NCBI GenBank assembly: GCA_018815245.1
Contig: JAHIXK010000002.1
Coordinates: 310,001-374,000 of the forward strand
Direction: 5' to 3'
Source: Gammaproteobacteria bacterium
Lineage (GTDB): Bacteria > Pseudomonadota > Gammaproteobacteria > Burkholderiales > Burkholderiaceae_B
DNA: 64,000 nt
Each line of letters starts with the position of its first letter. Position 1 is the stretch's first letter. Position numbers and translations under genes: made by a program. The notes under the pieces are model-generated. The model did not search any database. It was not told the origin of the DNA and saw nothing but the letters and a program-made list of their open reading frames with translations. Shown here piece after piece: positions 1 to 7,022 of the stretch.

Positions 1-1
1 T

Positions 2-328
2 GGCGGTCAAAGCGCCCAAATGATGAATCAGGCTGATGCCGCCTACCAAACTGCAGGCACAGTGGTTGAAGGTGTCAGCAAAGGTGTGTTGGACACAGCG
101 CAAAACGTGGCCAACAAAACTTCGGGTGGCAACCTGAGCGCCGATGTTTCCAAAAGTGGTTCGATGAATGTGGCAGGCCTGGCAACAGCCAATGTCGCTG
201 GCAACCTGAGCGCCACCGCCAGCATGATGAATGCCGGTCAACTGAGCGCCATTACTGCAATGACATCGACACTGGTGCAAAGCGTGATCGCTGCCCGCCC
301 AGCCTCACTGACAGGCTTGCTGCGTTAA
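2..328 (+). CDS. C-terminal part of a hypothetical protein
   Basis: Open reading frame already running at the left edge and ending at the TAA at 326-328, so only about 108 C-terminal residues are visible. The first in-frame ATG (20) has no special claim to be the start. The protein is rich in Ala, Ser, Asn, Thr and Met, has no cysteine or evident transmembrane segment, and carries loosely repeated phrases such as NLSADVS and NLSATAS. I do not recognise the family. A clear intrinsic terminator follows 25 bases after the stop, which supports this being a real gene end. Confidence 0.55.
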   Translation, partial: GGQSAQMMNQADAAYQTAGTVVEGVSKGVLDTAQNVANKTSGGNLSADVSKSGSMNVAGLATANVAGNLSATASMMNAGQLSAITAMTSTLVQSVIAARPASLTGLLR

Positions 329-353
329 TTCAGCACACCGTTCAGCACACCGC

Positions 354-384
354 AAAAAGCCCTCGCATGAAGCGAGGGCTTTTT
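354..384. terminator. Bidirectional intrinsic terminator
   Basis: Perfect 8-bp GC-rich stem GCCCTCGC/GCGAGGGC (359-366 and 372-379) with a 5-base loop, flanked by A5 on the left and T5 on the right. It therefore has a U tract on both strands and can end both the plus-strand hypothetical gene (stop at 328) and the minus-strand TetR gene (stop at 393). Confidence 0.9.
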
Positions 385-392
385 ATTTTGGT

Positions 393-986
393 TCAAGCCT
401 GCTGCGACAGAAAAAACGCAAGCACCTTGTCTGCCAATAGATCCAGATTTTCGCCCTTGCGTGGCTTGTACCAAGTCACCATGAAGTTCATGGCCCCCAG
501 CACCATCAAACGCGCAAACTTTGTGTCTCCGCCCAGAAAACCCGCCTGATGCAAACCATTGACAGCTTCTTGCCAAATGGCATCGTATTCATCTTTTGTG
601 GCGATCAACCTGCGTTGGTGGGCGTCATCCAGGCAACGCCAGTTGTACAGCATCACGGGAATGAAATCGTTGCCGTCTTCCAGAATAATGCTGAGGTGCA
701 CCTTCACCAAGGCACGGAATTGCGCATCGGCAGCCAGGTTGGGATTCACCACTGCACGGGTCTTCTCCAGGCCTTGGCGCAAACCTTCTTCCACCACGGC
801 CACCAGAATGTCCTGTTTGCTCGCGAAATGGTAAAACGGGCTGCCACACTGCATGCCCACTGCATTGGCAATGGCGCGCATGCTGGCCCCATCGTAACCC
901 TTGTCGCGAAATAATTTTGCAGCCGCGCGAACAATGTCGCCACGCCTGCCATCATCGTGTTTTTGTTCTTTCTGTACTCTTGCCAC
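393..986 (-). CDS. TetR/AcrR family transcriptional regulator
   Basis: One-component DNA-binding regulator of about 197 residues. The N-terminal TetR helix-turn-helix is clear: an AAAKLFRDKGYDGASMRAIA segment followed by a recognition-helix region ending in SPFYHFASKQDIL. The rest is a helical ligand-binding domain with no recognisable specificity. The frame extends to a GTG at 1028, but that codon has no ribosome site and lies inside the upstream GNAT gene. The GTG at 986 follows AAAGGG at suitable spacing and is preferred. It sits directly behind the GNAT and small-protein genes on the same strand, so they may be cotranscribed. The ligand and target genes cannot be told from sequence. Confidence 0.9.
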   Translation of the reverse strand: MARVQKEQKHDDGRRGDIVRAAAKLFRDKGYDGASMRAIANAVGMQCGSPFYHFASKQDILVAVVEEGLRQGLEKTRAVVNPNLAADAQFRALVKVHLSIILEDGNDFIPVMLYNWRCLDDAHQRRLIATKDEYDAIWQEAVNGLHQAGFLGGDTKFARLMVLGAMNFMVTWYKPRKGENLDLLADKVLAFFLSQQA

Positions 987-1000
987 AACCCAGCCCTTTC

Positions 1001-1423
1001 TTATGTTGTCAGGTTCAGTGCCATCCACTGGTGGGGTATTCCCACTTCGCTGTGGGCGTCGCCCTGCGGCACAAAACCATGTCGACTGTAAAATTCAATT
1101 GCCTGTTGTTGCGCACTAAGGCGCACCACCTGCATTTTTTGTTCTCGCGCCACCGCCAGCAATGCCAGCAACATGGCGCTTCCAATTCCCCGGCTTCTGA
1201 ATTCGGGAAGTACCGCCATTCGGCCTATTTTTCCTTCGGGCAACAGCCTTGCAGTGCCCACGGCTTGATCGTCAAACCAGGCCACCACATGGGTTGAATT
1301 CGAGTCGTGCTTGTCCCACTCTTCGGATTCAGCAATGCCCTGTTCTTCGATAAAAACAGAACGGCGAATGGTACTTGCCCATTCGCCGTTGACCAACCAA
1401 CTTGAACAGTCGATTCGAATCAA
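1001..1423 (-). CDS. GNAT family N-acetyltransferase (ElaA/YjcF-like)
   Basis: Small single-domain acyl-CoA-dependent N-acetyltransferase of 140 residues. The N-terminal IRRSVFIEEQGI segment is typical of the ElaA/YjcF branch. The acetyl-CoA pyrophosphate loop appears as RMAVLPEFRSRGIGSAML, with the R-x-x-G-x-G/A core, and the C-terminal AIEFYSRHGFVPQG is the usual end of the fold. The only start codon fitting the full domain is a TTG at 1423, immediately after the stop of the preceding small gene. The substrate is unknown. Confidence 0.88.
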   Translation of the reverse strand: MIRIDCSSWLVNGEWASTIRRSVFIEEQGIAESEEWDKHDSNSTHVVAWFDDQAVGTARLLPEGKIGRMAVLPEFRSRGIGSAMLLALLAVAREQKMQVVRLSAQQQAIEFYSRHGFVPQGDAHSEVGIPHQWMALNLTT

Positions 1424-1431
1424 TATTGCAA

Positions 1432-1644
1432 TCAGCCCAAGGCTGACAATTCGGCGTCCACGGCTTCCAGCATTTCCTGTGTGATCAGACCACCTGAAAA
1501 GTTGGCCACCACTGCCAGTGGGAAACCTTTGCCCATGCCGATTTGTGGGTGTGTGGAAATGCCAGGCATGTGTTTTTCGAGAATCGCTGCTGTCTGCTCG
1601 TTGTCCAGCAAATCGCCCAGTTTGGATTGGGTAGAGAAAGCCAT
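1432..1644 (-). CDS. Small conserved-looking hypothetical protein
   Basis: Predicted 70-residue soluble protein with no signal peptide or membrane segment. The ATG at 1644 is chosen because GGAG lies 9 bases upstream; the ATG at 1653 directly abuts that ribosome site. The phrases LGDLLDNEQTAAILEKHMPG and HPQIGMGKGFPL look like a compact helical domain with a Gly-rich turn, a form I associate with short Burkholderiales proteins of unknown function, but I cannot name it. It is the first gene of a likely three-gene unit with the GNAT and TetR genes. Confidence 0.7.
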   Translation of the reverse strand: MAFSTQSKLGDLLDNEQTAAILEKHMPGISTHPQIGMGKGFPLAVVANFSGGLITQEMLEAVDAELSALG

Positions 1645-1706
1645 GTAAATCATCTCCTAGAATTTAAAATGGATCCACAATTCAAACAAACGCTTGAATT
1701 ATTGCC

Positions 1707-2387
1707 TCATTCTAGACCAAGAATTGATTGGCTGTAACGCTTTTTCAACGCCGCAACCGCACTGGTGTAAATCTGGTCAATTTCATGCCGGTTTGAAATC
1801 GAGATTTGCAGGTTGCGCACCAAACCATCTTTCAAGCTGTACAACCAGCCATGCACGGTCAGGCTTTGCCCGCGCTCCCACGCATCTTCAATCAGGGTGC
1901 TTTCACACAGGTGTTTAACTTGCTCAATCACGTTGAGCTCGCAAAGTTGATCAAGGCACCTCTGCTCTTTGTCTGGTTCAGAGGTGATCAGGTCGTGCCG
2001 TCGCGCAAGCTGGTGAATGGGGCGTACCCATGCATCGGCCAAACCCACCCGGTCGCCACGCATGGCCATTCGAACCCCTGAACACCCATAGTGACCGCAC
2101 ACAATAATGTGTTTTACCTTCAGGATTTCCACCGCAAACTGGGTGGCCGACTGGCCGTTCAAGTCACCGTGAAACACCTGATTGGCAACATTGCGGTGTA
2201 CAAACACCTCACCGGGCTGCAAGTTCACAATGGTGTTGGCGGGCACACGGCTGTCGGAGCAACCAATCCAGAAGTATTCTGGCGATTGCTGGTTTTCAAG
2301 TCGTTTGAAAAAATCGGGGTCTTTGTCGACCTGGGCACTAGCCCAGGTTCGATTGGCATCAAGCAGGTGTGAAAGGTCTTTGGACAC
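1707..2387 (-). CDS. can: Beta-class carbonic anhydrase
   Basis: Catalyses reversible hydration of CO2 to bicarbonate in the cytoplasm, supplying bicarbonate for carboxylation reactions. All catalytic features of the beta class are present in the 226 residues: zinc ligands Cys43, His99 and Cys102 (motifs WIGCSDSRVPAN and CGHYGCSGV) and the Asp45-Arg47 dyad. Length and the EVFVHRNVANQV segment match the Can/CynT branch. It stands as a single gene on the minus strand between the outer-membrane gene upstream and the small-protein gene downstream. Confidence 0.96.
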   Translation of the reverse strand: MSKDLSHLLDANRTWASAQVDKDPDFFKRLENQQSPEYFWIGCSDSRVPANTIVNLQPGEVFVHRNVANQVFHGDLNGQSATQFAVEILKVKHIIVCGHYGCSGVRMAMRGDRVGLADAWVRPIHQLARRHDLITSEPDKEQRCLDQLCELNVIEQVKHLCESTLIEDAWERGQSLTVHGWLYSLKDGLVRNLQISISNRHEIDQIYTSAVAALKKRYSQSILGLE

Positions 2388-2460
2388 GGTGTTGGCCTTT
2401 TGAAATCAAGACGCGCATTTTACCGCGGCGCTCCATGCCGTGCCACTGGGGTGAGCCCGA

Positions 2461-2480
2461 GGTGACACATCCGTGTCACC
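2461..2480. other. Perfect 8-bp hairpin without U tract
   Basis: GGTGACAC and GTGTCACC flank a 4-base loop. The hairpin lies 28 bases past the stop of the minus-strand outer-membrane gene and about 75 bases before the carbonic anhydrase start. No T run follows on either strand, so it may be a Rho-assisted 3' end, an mRNA-stabilising structure, or an operator for the carbonic anhydrase gene. Confidence 0.5.
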
Positions 2481-2507
2481 CGAGGCTTGCCGTGAACTCA
2501 AGACTGT

Positions 2508-3284
2508 TTATTCAACCTGTGATACATAGCTGAATGAAAATACGTCATCAGGGCTGGCCGTGCTTCGGCCTTTGGTGTAGCCGAACTGCAGGGCAGAGGT
2601 TTGATCCAGTGCATACACTGCGGAAATGGCGCGTTCCTTGCGCTTCTCAGTGCCCGCCAACAGTTCATCGCGCTGCGATGTGTTCATGTTGATGAACAAG
2701 GCCTCACTCAAGGGAAAATTCACGCCAAGGGTGGCGTAATTGCCATTGAGCAGCGGCAATTCAGGCGTGTCGCCGTAGTACTGGCGTCCCACGATGGCGG
2801 TCAAGCCAAAACCATTGTCGAAACGATAGGCCAGGTCCGCCTGCAAACCGTAATCTGTTTTGCCGGTACCCAAGCCTTTTTCTTCGTTACCACTGGCAAT
2901 TTTGACCAAACCTGTGGCTGACATTGCAAACCCTTTGGATTGAATGCCGCCCACGATGTCTTGCGTGTATGTGGCCACCATGTCGCCCAGTCCTTGCTGG
3001 CTGCGGCGCGCGTTACCAGAACCACCGGTTACAGTGCCCGCCACCAACGTGCCGGGGCCTTCCAGTGAAATGTAGGGAACAAACAGTGAAGCCCGGTAAT
3101 CTTCGCCGACGAGCGTGGCCCCCAAGGTGAAAGACTTGGCCTTGGTTTCCTCGGCCTGACCAAACTTGCCAGACAGGCTGTCAAAGCTGTAGGTCATCAA
3201 CAAACCGGGAGGTGCTGCAAAAACTGAAATGCTGGTTGCTGTTAAAGTGCAAGCCAGAAAAGCACGAATAAAAGAATGCCCCAT
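2508..3284 (-). CDS. Probable outer-membrane beta-barrel protein
   Basis: Predicted 258-residue exported protein. The ATG at 3284 is chosen over an upstream start (3320) because AAGGAGA precedes it at 6 bases and a standard signal peptide then begins (MGHSFIRAFLACTLTATS, ending SVFAAP). The mature part has alternating short amphipathic strands (YRASLFVPYISL, GFGLTAIVGRQYYG, ALQFGYTKGRS) separated by Gly/Asp turns, as in small transport or autotransporter-like barrels, and ends in an aromatic-containing strand. There is no specific family motif. Substrate and role are unknown. Confidence 0.72.
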   Translation of the reverse strand: MGHSFIRAFLACTLTATSISVFAAPPGLLMTYSFDSLSGKFGQAEETKAKSFTLGATLVGEDYRASLFVPYISLEGPGTLVAGTVTGGSGNARRSQQGLGDMVATYTQDIVGGIQSKGFAMSATGLVKIASGNEEKGLGTGKTDYGLQADLAYRFDNGFGLTAIVGRQYYGDTPELPLLNGNYATLGVNFPLSEALFINMNTSQRDELLAGTEKRKERAISAVYALDQTSALQFGYTKGRSTASPDDVFSFSYVSQVE

Positions 3285-3380
3285 GAACTGTCTCCTTTTT
3301 TTGGAACAGTATAGGGGCAAAAGCGCTGCTACTGGGATACTTCAAAAGGTGGCCGGGAAAGTACTTACAAAAAACCGGTA

Positions 3381-3887
3381 TTACAAGGCATTGGTCGTGC
3401 CGCCTGACTCACCGTGATGGCGGTCTTTCATTTTTTCCCTCCACTGCGCACGAATGACTTTGGCCTTCTCGCGTTGCTCCGGGGTCAGCACTTTGTAAAT
3501 TTCATGCTGGGTGCGCAACATGCTCATTTTCATGGCGCGCTCTTGGTCCTGTTGCTCGGCAATCAATCGCTCGGCCTTGGCCGCATCAAAGGTGTCATTT
3601 TCCACCAGCGACTTCATTTCTTCGCGGTGTGCGCGGCGATCGCTCATGGCAGTTTTCATGTCGCTCCTTTGCTTTTGCATGATTTGTTTGACCTGCGCTT
3701 GCTGGGCTTGAGTCAAATCAAGTTGCTTCAACATGCCCATGCCACCATGCTTTTGGTGATGGCGCATTTCCGAGTGCTGCTTCTCGCCGCCTTCCTCATG
3801 ATGCCCTGCATATGCACCCATCGGAATCGCCATGGCCATGGCGGTTACAGCAATCATTTTCTGGATGGCCAGTTTCGATACATTCAT
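3381..3887 (-). CDS. Spy/CpxP-family periplasmic chaperone/stress protein
   Basis: Exported 168-residue protein with signal peptide (cleavage near AYAG). The mature part is rich in His, Met, Lys and Gln and carries two LTxxQ-type repeats (LDLTQAQQAQ and VLTPEQREKA), the signature of Spy and CpxP. Family members act in the periplasm, either as ATP-independent chaperones or as inhibitors of the CpxA sensor. It is divergent from the cpxR-cpxA-like pair, with a CpxR-type box between them, so a CpxP-like feedback role is likely. The His-rich N-terminus may bind metal. A clear AAGGAG ribosome site precedes the ATG. Confidence 0.88.
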   Translation of the reverse strand: MNVSKLAIQKMIAVTAMAMAIPMGAYAGHHEEGGEKQHSEMRHHQKHGGMGMLKQLDLTQAQQAQVKQIMQKQRSDMKTAMSDRRAHREEMKSLVENDTFDAAKAERLIAEQQDQERAMKMSMLRTQHEIYKVLTPEQREKAKVIRAQWREKMKDRHHGESGGTTNAL

Positions 3888-3934
3888 TTGCCTTCTCCTT
3901 GTGTAATCACAACTGCATTGTGCAAAACCGCCCT

Positions 3935-3970
3935 GTAAACATGCATGCGGACCATGTAAAGAAGGGTAAA
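3935..3970. promoter_or_regulatory. CpxR-type binding box in the divergent spy/cpxR region
   Basis: Bases 3956-3970 are GTAAA, five bases, GTAAA, an exact match to the enterobacterial CpxR consensus GTAAA(N5)GTAAA. A further GTAAA half-site lies at 3935-3939, two helical turns away. The sites fall between the divergent spy-like and cpxR-like genes and could serve both promoters, giving autoregulation of the sensor pair and induction of its periplasmic partner. Confidence 0.75.
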
Positions 3971-4021
3971 GCGATTACAAACAAATGCACGAAAACCAAT
4001 GCCGCCTAGTAATATTGAGTC

Positions 4022-4708
4022 ATGACAAAAATTTTGCACATTGACGACGACATTGAACTGGGCGACATGCTGTGCGAATACTTGCGCGGCGAAGGTTTTG
4101 AGGCCGAGCATTGCGCCAACCCGGTTGAAGGTTTGAAAAAACTGGCCAACGGAAAGTTTCAGCTTGTGATACTGGACGTGATGATGCCGCAACAAAGCGG
4201 CCTTGAAACCCTGAAACAGATTCGCCTGAAGCACAACACACCGGTGTTGATGCTGACCGCCCGTGGCGACAACATTGACCGCATCGTGGGGCTTGAACTG
4301 GGTGCAGACGACTACGTGCCCAAACCCTGCCTGCCACGCGAAATCGTGGCACGTGTTCGTGCCATTTTGCGCCGGGCCAGCGATTCAAACAACGCGCCCA
4401 AACAAGCACTTCAACTTGGCCCTTTGGAAGTACAGCCTGCCAAACGCAAAGTGCTGCTGAACGGACAGGAAATTGAACTGACCAGCGCAGAATTCAATTT
4501 GCTGGGGGTGCTGGCCAGCCATGCCGGCCAGGTGGTCAGCAAAGCCATGTTAAGCGAACAGGGCCTGGGCCGGCCACTGGAACGTTTTGACCGCAGCATT
4601 GATGTGCACCTGAGCAGCCTGCGCAACAAATTGAACCTGAACGATGCCCAACTGCCGCTGACCCTGCACACCATCCGCGGGCAAGGTTATCAACTCAGCC
4701 TGGACTAA
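4022..4708 (+). CDS. cpxR: OmpR-family response regulator, CpxR-like
   Basis: Two-domain regulator of 228 residues. The receiver domain (1-118) has the acidic pocket at Asp8-10, phospho-acceptor Asp52 (ILDVMMP), Thr79 and Lys101 (VPKP). The C-terminal winged helix (about 130-226) ends with the SIDVHLSSLRNKL and TIRGQGYQL motifs of the OmpR/PhoB class. The adjacent sensor kinase begins 15 bases downstream. The symbol rests on the divergent Spy/CpxP gene and the CpxR box. No convincing Shine-Dalgarno sequence precedes the ATG; see the leaderless-transcript finding. Confidence 0.9.
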   Translation: MTKILHIDDDIELGDMLCEYLRGEGFEAEHCANPVEGLKKLANGKFQLVILDVMMPQQSGLETLKQIRLKHNTPVLMLTARGDNIDRIVGLELGADDYVPKPCLPREIVARVRAILRRASDSNNAPKQALQLGPLEVQPAKRKVLLNGQEIELTSAEFNLLGVLASHAGQVVSKAMLSEQGLGRPLERFDRSIDVHLSSLRNKLNLNDAQLPLTLHTIRGQGYQLSLD

Positions 4709-4723
4709 TCTGGAATTCAAGCC

Positions 4724-6118
4724 ATGGGCAAACTGTTCTGGAAATTCTTCTTCGGCTTCTGGTTGTGCCTGATCGCAGCCGCCGTGGCCACGGGCACAGC
4801 CTTGTATTTGATGCGCGAAAAACCCGCCAGCAGCGACATCGCCGAAGGCCCACGTGCGCAGTTCATGCTGGAAACCATACAGGAAGTACTGGAAGGCAAA
4901 GGGCCCGATGCCTTGCGCGACCTTCTGGACCGCAACAGGAAACGAACTGGCCACGCCATACCCGTGTTTGCGGTGTCCAATGAAGGCGACGAGATTTTAA
5001 ACCGTGAAGTCCCCGAGAACATTCAACAACGCATCGCCGCGCTGTTTGGTGGGCTGGAACAGCCCGAACAGGGCATCTTGATGGTAACGGCACAAAACAA
5101 CTCGCAATGGATCCTGTTCATTCCACGCAATCGCCGCCCGCCCAACGGCGAAATGGACACAACAAACGAACCCCAAAAACCGGGTGGAAAACACCAGCAT
5201 CGCGAAGCACTGGAACCCCCCTTGCCCCCCATGTCCGGCCCGGGGCTGTTTGCAGCGCTGCTGGCCAGCCTGTTGTTCGCAGGCCTACTGGCCTACACTT
5301 TCAGCCGCCCCCTGAATACGTTGAAGAATGCGTTTCGTGAAGCTGGCAAAGGCAGGTTGGGTGTTCGCATTTCAGGCGCCAGCCGAAGCAACAAAAAACG
5401 CAGCGATGAAATTGGCGAACTGCTCAGCGGCTTTGACCACATGGCCGAAGAAATTGAAACCCGCATTGAACAACAAAAAGCCTTGCTGCACGATGTGTCG
5501 CATGAACTGCGTTCACCCCTGGCACGCCTGAACCTGGCTGTGGGCCTGGCACGCCAGAACCCGGCACACCTGGACGCCAGCCTGAGCCGCATTGAAACCG
5601 AAGCGGAACGGCTCGACAACCTGATCGGCCAGCTGCTGAATTTGTCGCGGCTGGATACCAATCAGAATGCGGAAATTCTTCAGGAACACAATGTGATTGA
5701 ATTGTTGTTGGCTGTGGTGGAGGACGCTCAGTTTGAAGCGGAGCAACAGGACAAGCACGTTGAACTCTCGGGCACTGTGAAACAGTGGAATTTGAGATGC
5801 CATGCTGAAAGCCTGCAAGGTGCATTCGACAACATTATTCGAAATGCGATCAAACACACACCGGAAAACACGGCAGTGAAAATTGATTGCTCACTTTCGG
5901 GAAAATCACTGCGCATACAAATCGATGACCAAGGGCCGGGGGTTCCGCCCGCGCTGTTGCCCAGGCTGTTTACCCCGTTTTTTAAACACGGCGAACACTC
6001 AGGCCACGGCCTGGGTTTGGCCATTGCAAAAAAATCAATTCAGCGTGCCAATGGGTCACTGACTGCACGCAATGGTGTGCCGCGCGGCTTGGTCGTCACC
6101 ATTGAATTGCCGACGTGA
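4724..6118 (+). CDS. cpxA: Sensor histidine kinase, CpxA-like
   Basis: Inner-membrane kinase of 464 residues that should phosphorylate the preceding regulator. Order of parts: transmembrane helix about 9-30; a periplasmic domain of about 140 residues with a Pro/His-rich end; second helix 174-193; HAMP linker to about 248; HisKA box with phospho-acceptor His260 (HDVSHELRSPLARL); then the ATPase with N box (NIIRNAIKHTP), G1 box (DDQGPGVPP), F box and G2 box (GHGLGLAIAKKS). All catalytic motifs are intact. The stop lies one base before the end of the convergent DUF429 gene. The signal sensed is inferred to be envelope stress. Confidence 0.9.
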   Translation: MGKLFWKFFFGFWLCLIAAAVATGTALYLMREKPASSDIAEGPRAQFMLETIQEVLEGKGPDALRDLLDRNRKRTGHAIPVFAVSNEGDEILNREVPENIQQRIAALFGGLEQPEQGILMVTAQNNSQWILFIPRNRRPPNGEMDTTNEPQKPGGKHQHREALEPPLPPMSGPGLFAALLASLLFAGLLAYTFSRPLNTLKNAFREAGKGRLGVRISGASRSNKKRSDEIGELLSGFDHMAEEIETRIEQQKALLHDVSHELRSPLARLNLAVGLARQNPAHLDASLSRIETEAERLDNLIGQLLNLSRLDTNQNAEILQEHNVIELLLAVVEDAQFEAEQQDKHVELSGTVKQWNLRCHAESLQGAFDNIIRNAIKHTPENTAVKIDCSLSGKSLRIQIDDQGPGVPPALLPRLFTPFFKHGEHSGHGLGLAIAKKSIQRANGSLTARNGVPRGLVVTIELPT

Positions 6119-6119
6119 A

Positions 6120-7022
6120 TCAGGCCAACGGTGGCACACCTGCGATCCAGCCCTCAACAGGATCAATCAACTTGGGCAAACCAAAACTGGAGTCCGCCCG
6201 CTTGGCCGCCCAGCCCGCCACCAGGCAACACAACACAGCATCCAGGTGGTCTGCTTTCACATCGTCAAGCAAGCGCGCACGCAAGTAAGGGCGTACCTGC
6301 ACCTTGATGCCAAACAACATGCCCTCTTCCAAAGCACACAACAATTCCGAACGTGCCATGCGCCTGTCAGCCGTGTCTTTTTTGAGATCGTCGCTTTTGT
6401 AACTTGCGCGGTTCAACACCTTGCGGGCCAAATAGCCAGGGTAGGCCTCCAGGGCCACGCGTGTTTTGTCACCACGCTGCATACCGGGTATGTGCACGCC
6501 GGTTTTCATCAACAAGGGCGCGCCTGCGTGCAACATGTAAGCCACGGGGGGATTCACCCATTTCATGGAAGGCGATGAACCGGCAGGGCCATCGCATTCG
6601 CGGTGTGCAAACTTGTGGCCAATGGGGCGCGCATCACACCAGGCTTTGAAGGTGGTGCGAATTTGCTCGCGGCTCAAGGCGCTGTAGTAATTGATCAGGT
6701 TTTCCCAAGCCTTGAAGTCGGTGCGCCCTGCACCGGGCCACTTTAGGCCCTCCACCAGTTTTCGCGACAAACCAAAAGGCATGTCAATGGCGGCCACAAA
6801 CCCCAACTGTTCCAAAGGCCCGGCTGCGCGTTCAAGTTTTCCGAAGGCCTGTGGCCCCTCTTTTAACAAGGTTTCGAATTCGCCCAGCGTGGTGAGCGAC
6901 AGCAATTCGTCGACCGCCAACACCGCCCCTTGCCACTGGCCCACAGCCACTGCAATTGGTTTTTTCTTGGTGGGGCTGCTGGAAAAATCAATGCCCAGCA
7001 GGCGACTGTTTTCGGGATTCAA
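6120..7022 (-). CDS. DUF429 domain protein (predicted RNase H-fold)
   Basis: Protein of 300 residues that I assign to the DUF429 family, proposed to adopt an RNase H/actin-like fold; no biochemical function is established. The N-terminal LLGIDFSSSPTKKKPIAVAV is the first strand pair with an acidic residue (Asp11), and FVAAIDMPFGLSRKL carries a second conserved Asp. DADHLDAVLC-type acidic residues occur near the C-terminus as KADHLDAVLCCLVAGW. The start overlaps the end of the DNA ligase gene by 4 bases (ATGA), implying translational coupling and a related role in DNA metabolism. Confidence 0.75.
   Translation of the reverse strand: MNPENSRLLGIDFSSSPTKKKPIAVAVGQWQGAVLAVDELLSLTTLGEFETLLKEGPQAFGKLERAAGPLEQLGFVAAIDMPFGLSRKLVEGLKWPGAGRTDFKAWENLINYYSALSREQIRTTFKAWCDARPIGHKFAHRECDGPAGSSPSMKWVNPPVAYMLHAGAPLLMKTGVHIPGMQRGDKTRVALEAYPGYLARKVLNRASYKSDDLKKDTADRRMARSELLCALEEGMLFGIKVQVRPYLRARLLDDVKADHLDAVLCCLVAGWAAKRADSSFGLPKLIDPVEGWIAGVPPLA

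Noticed and set aside
393-1028. Longer TetR start at 1028
   Set aside because: That GTG has no ribosome site and lies in the GNAT coding region; GTG 986 has AAAGGG upstream.
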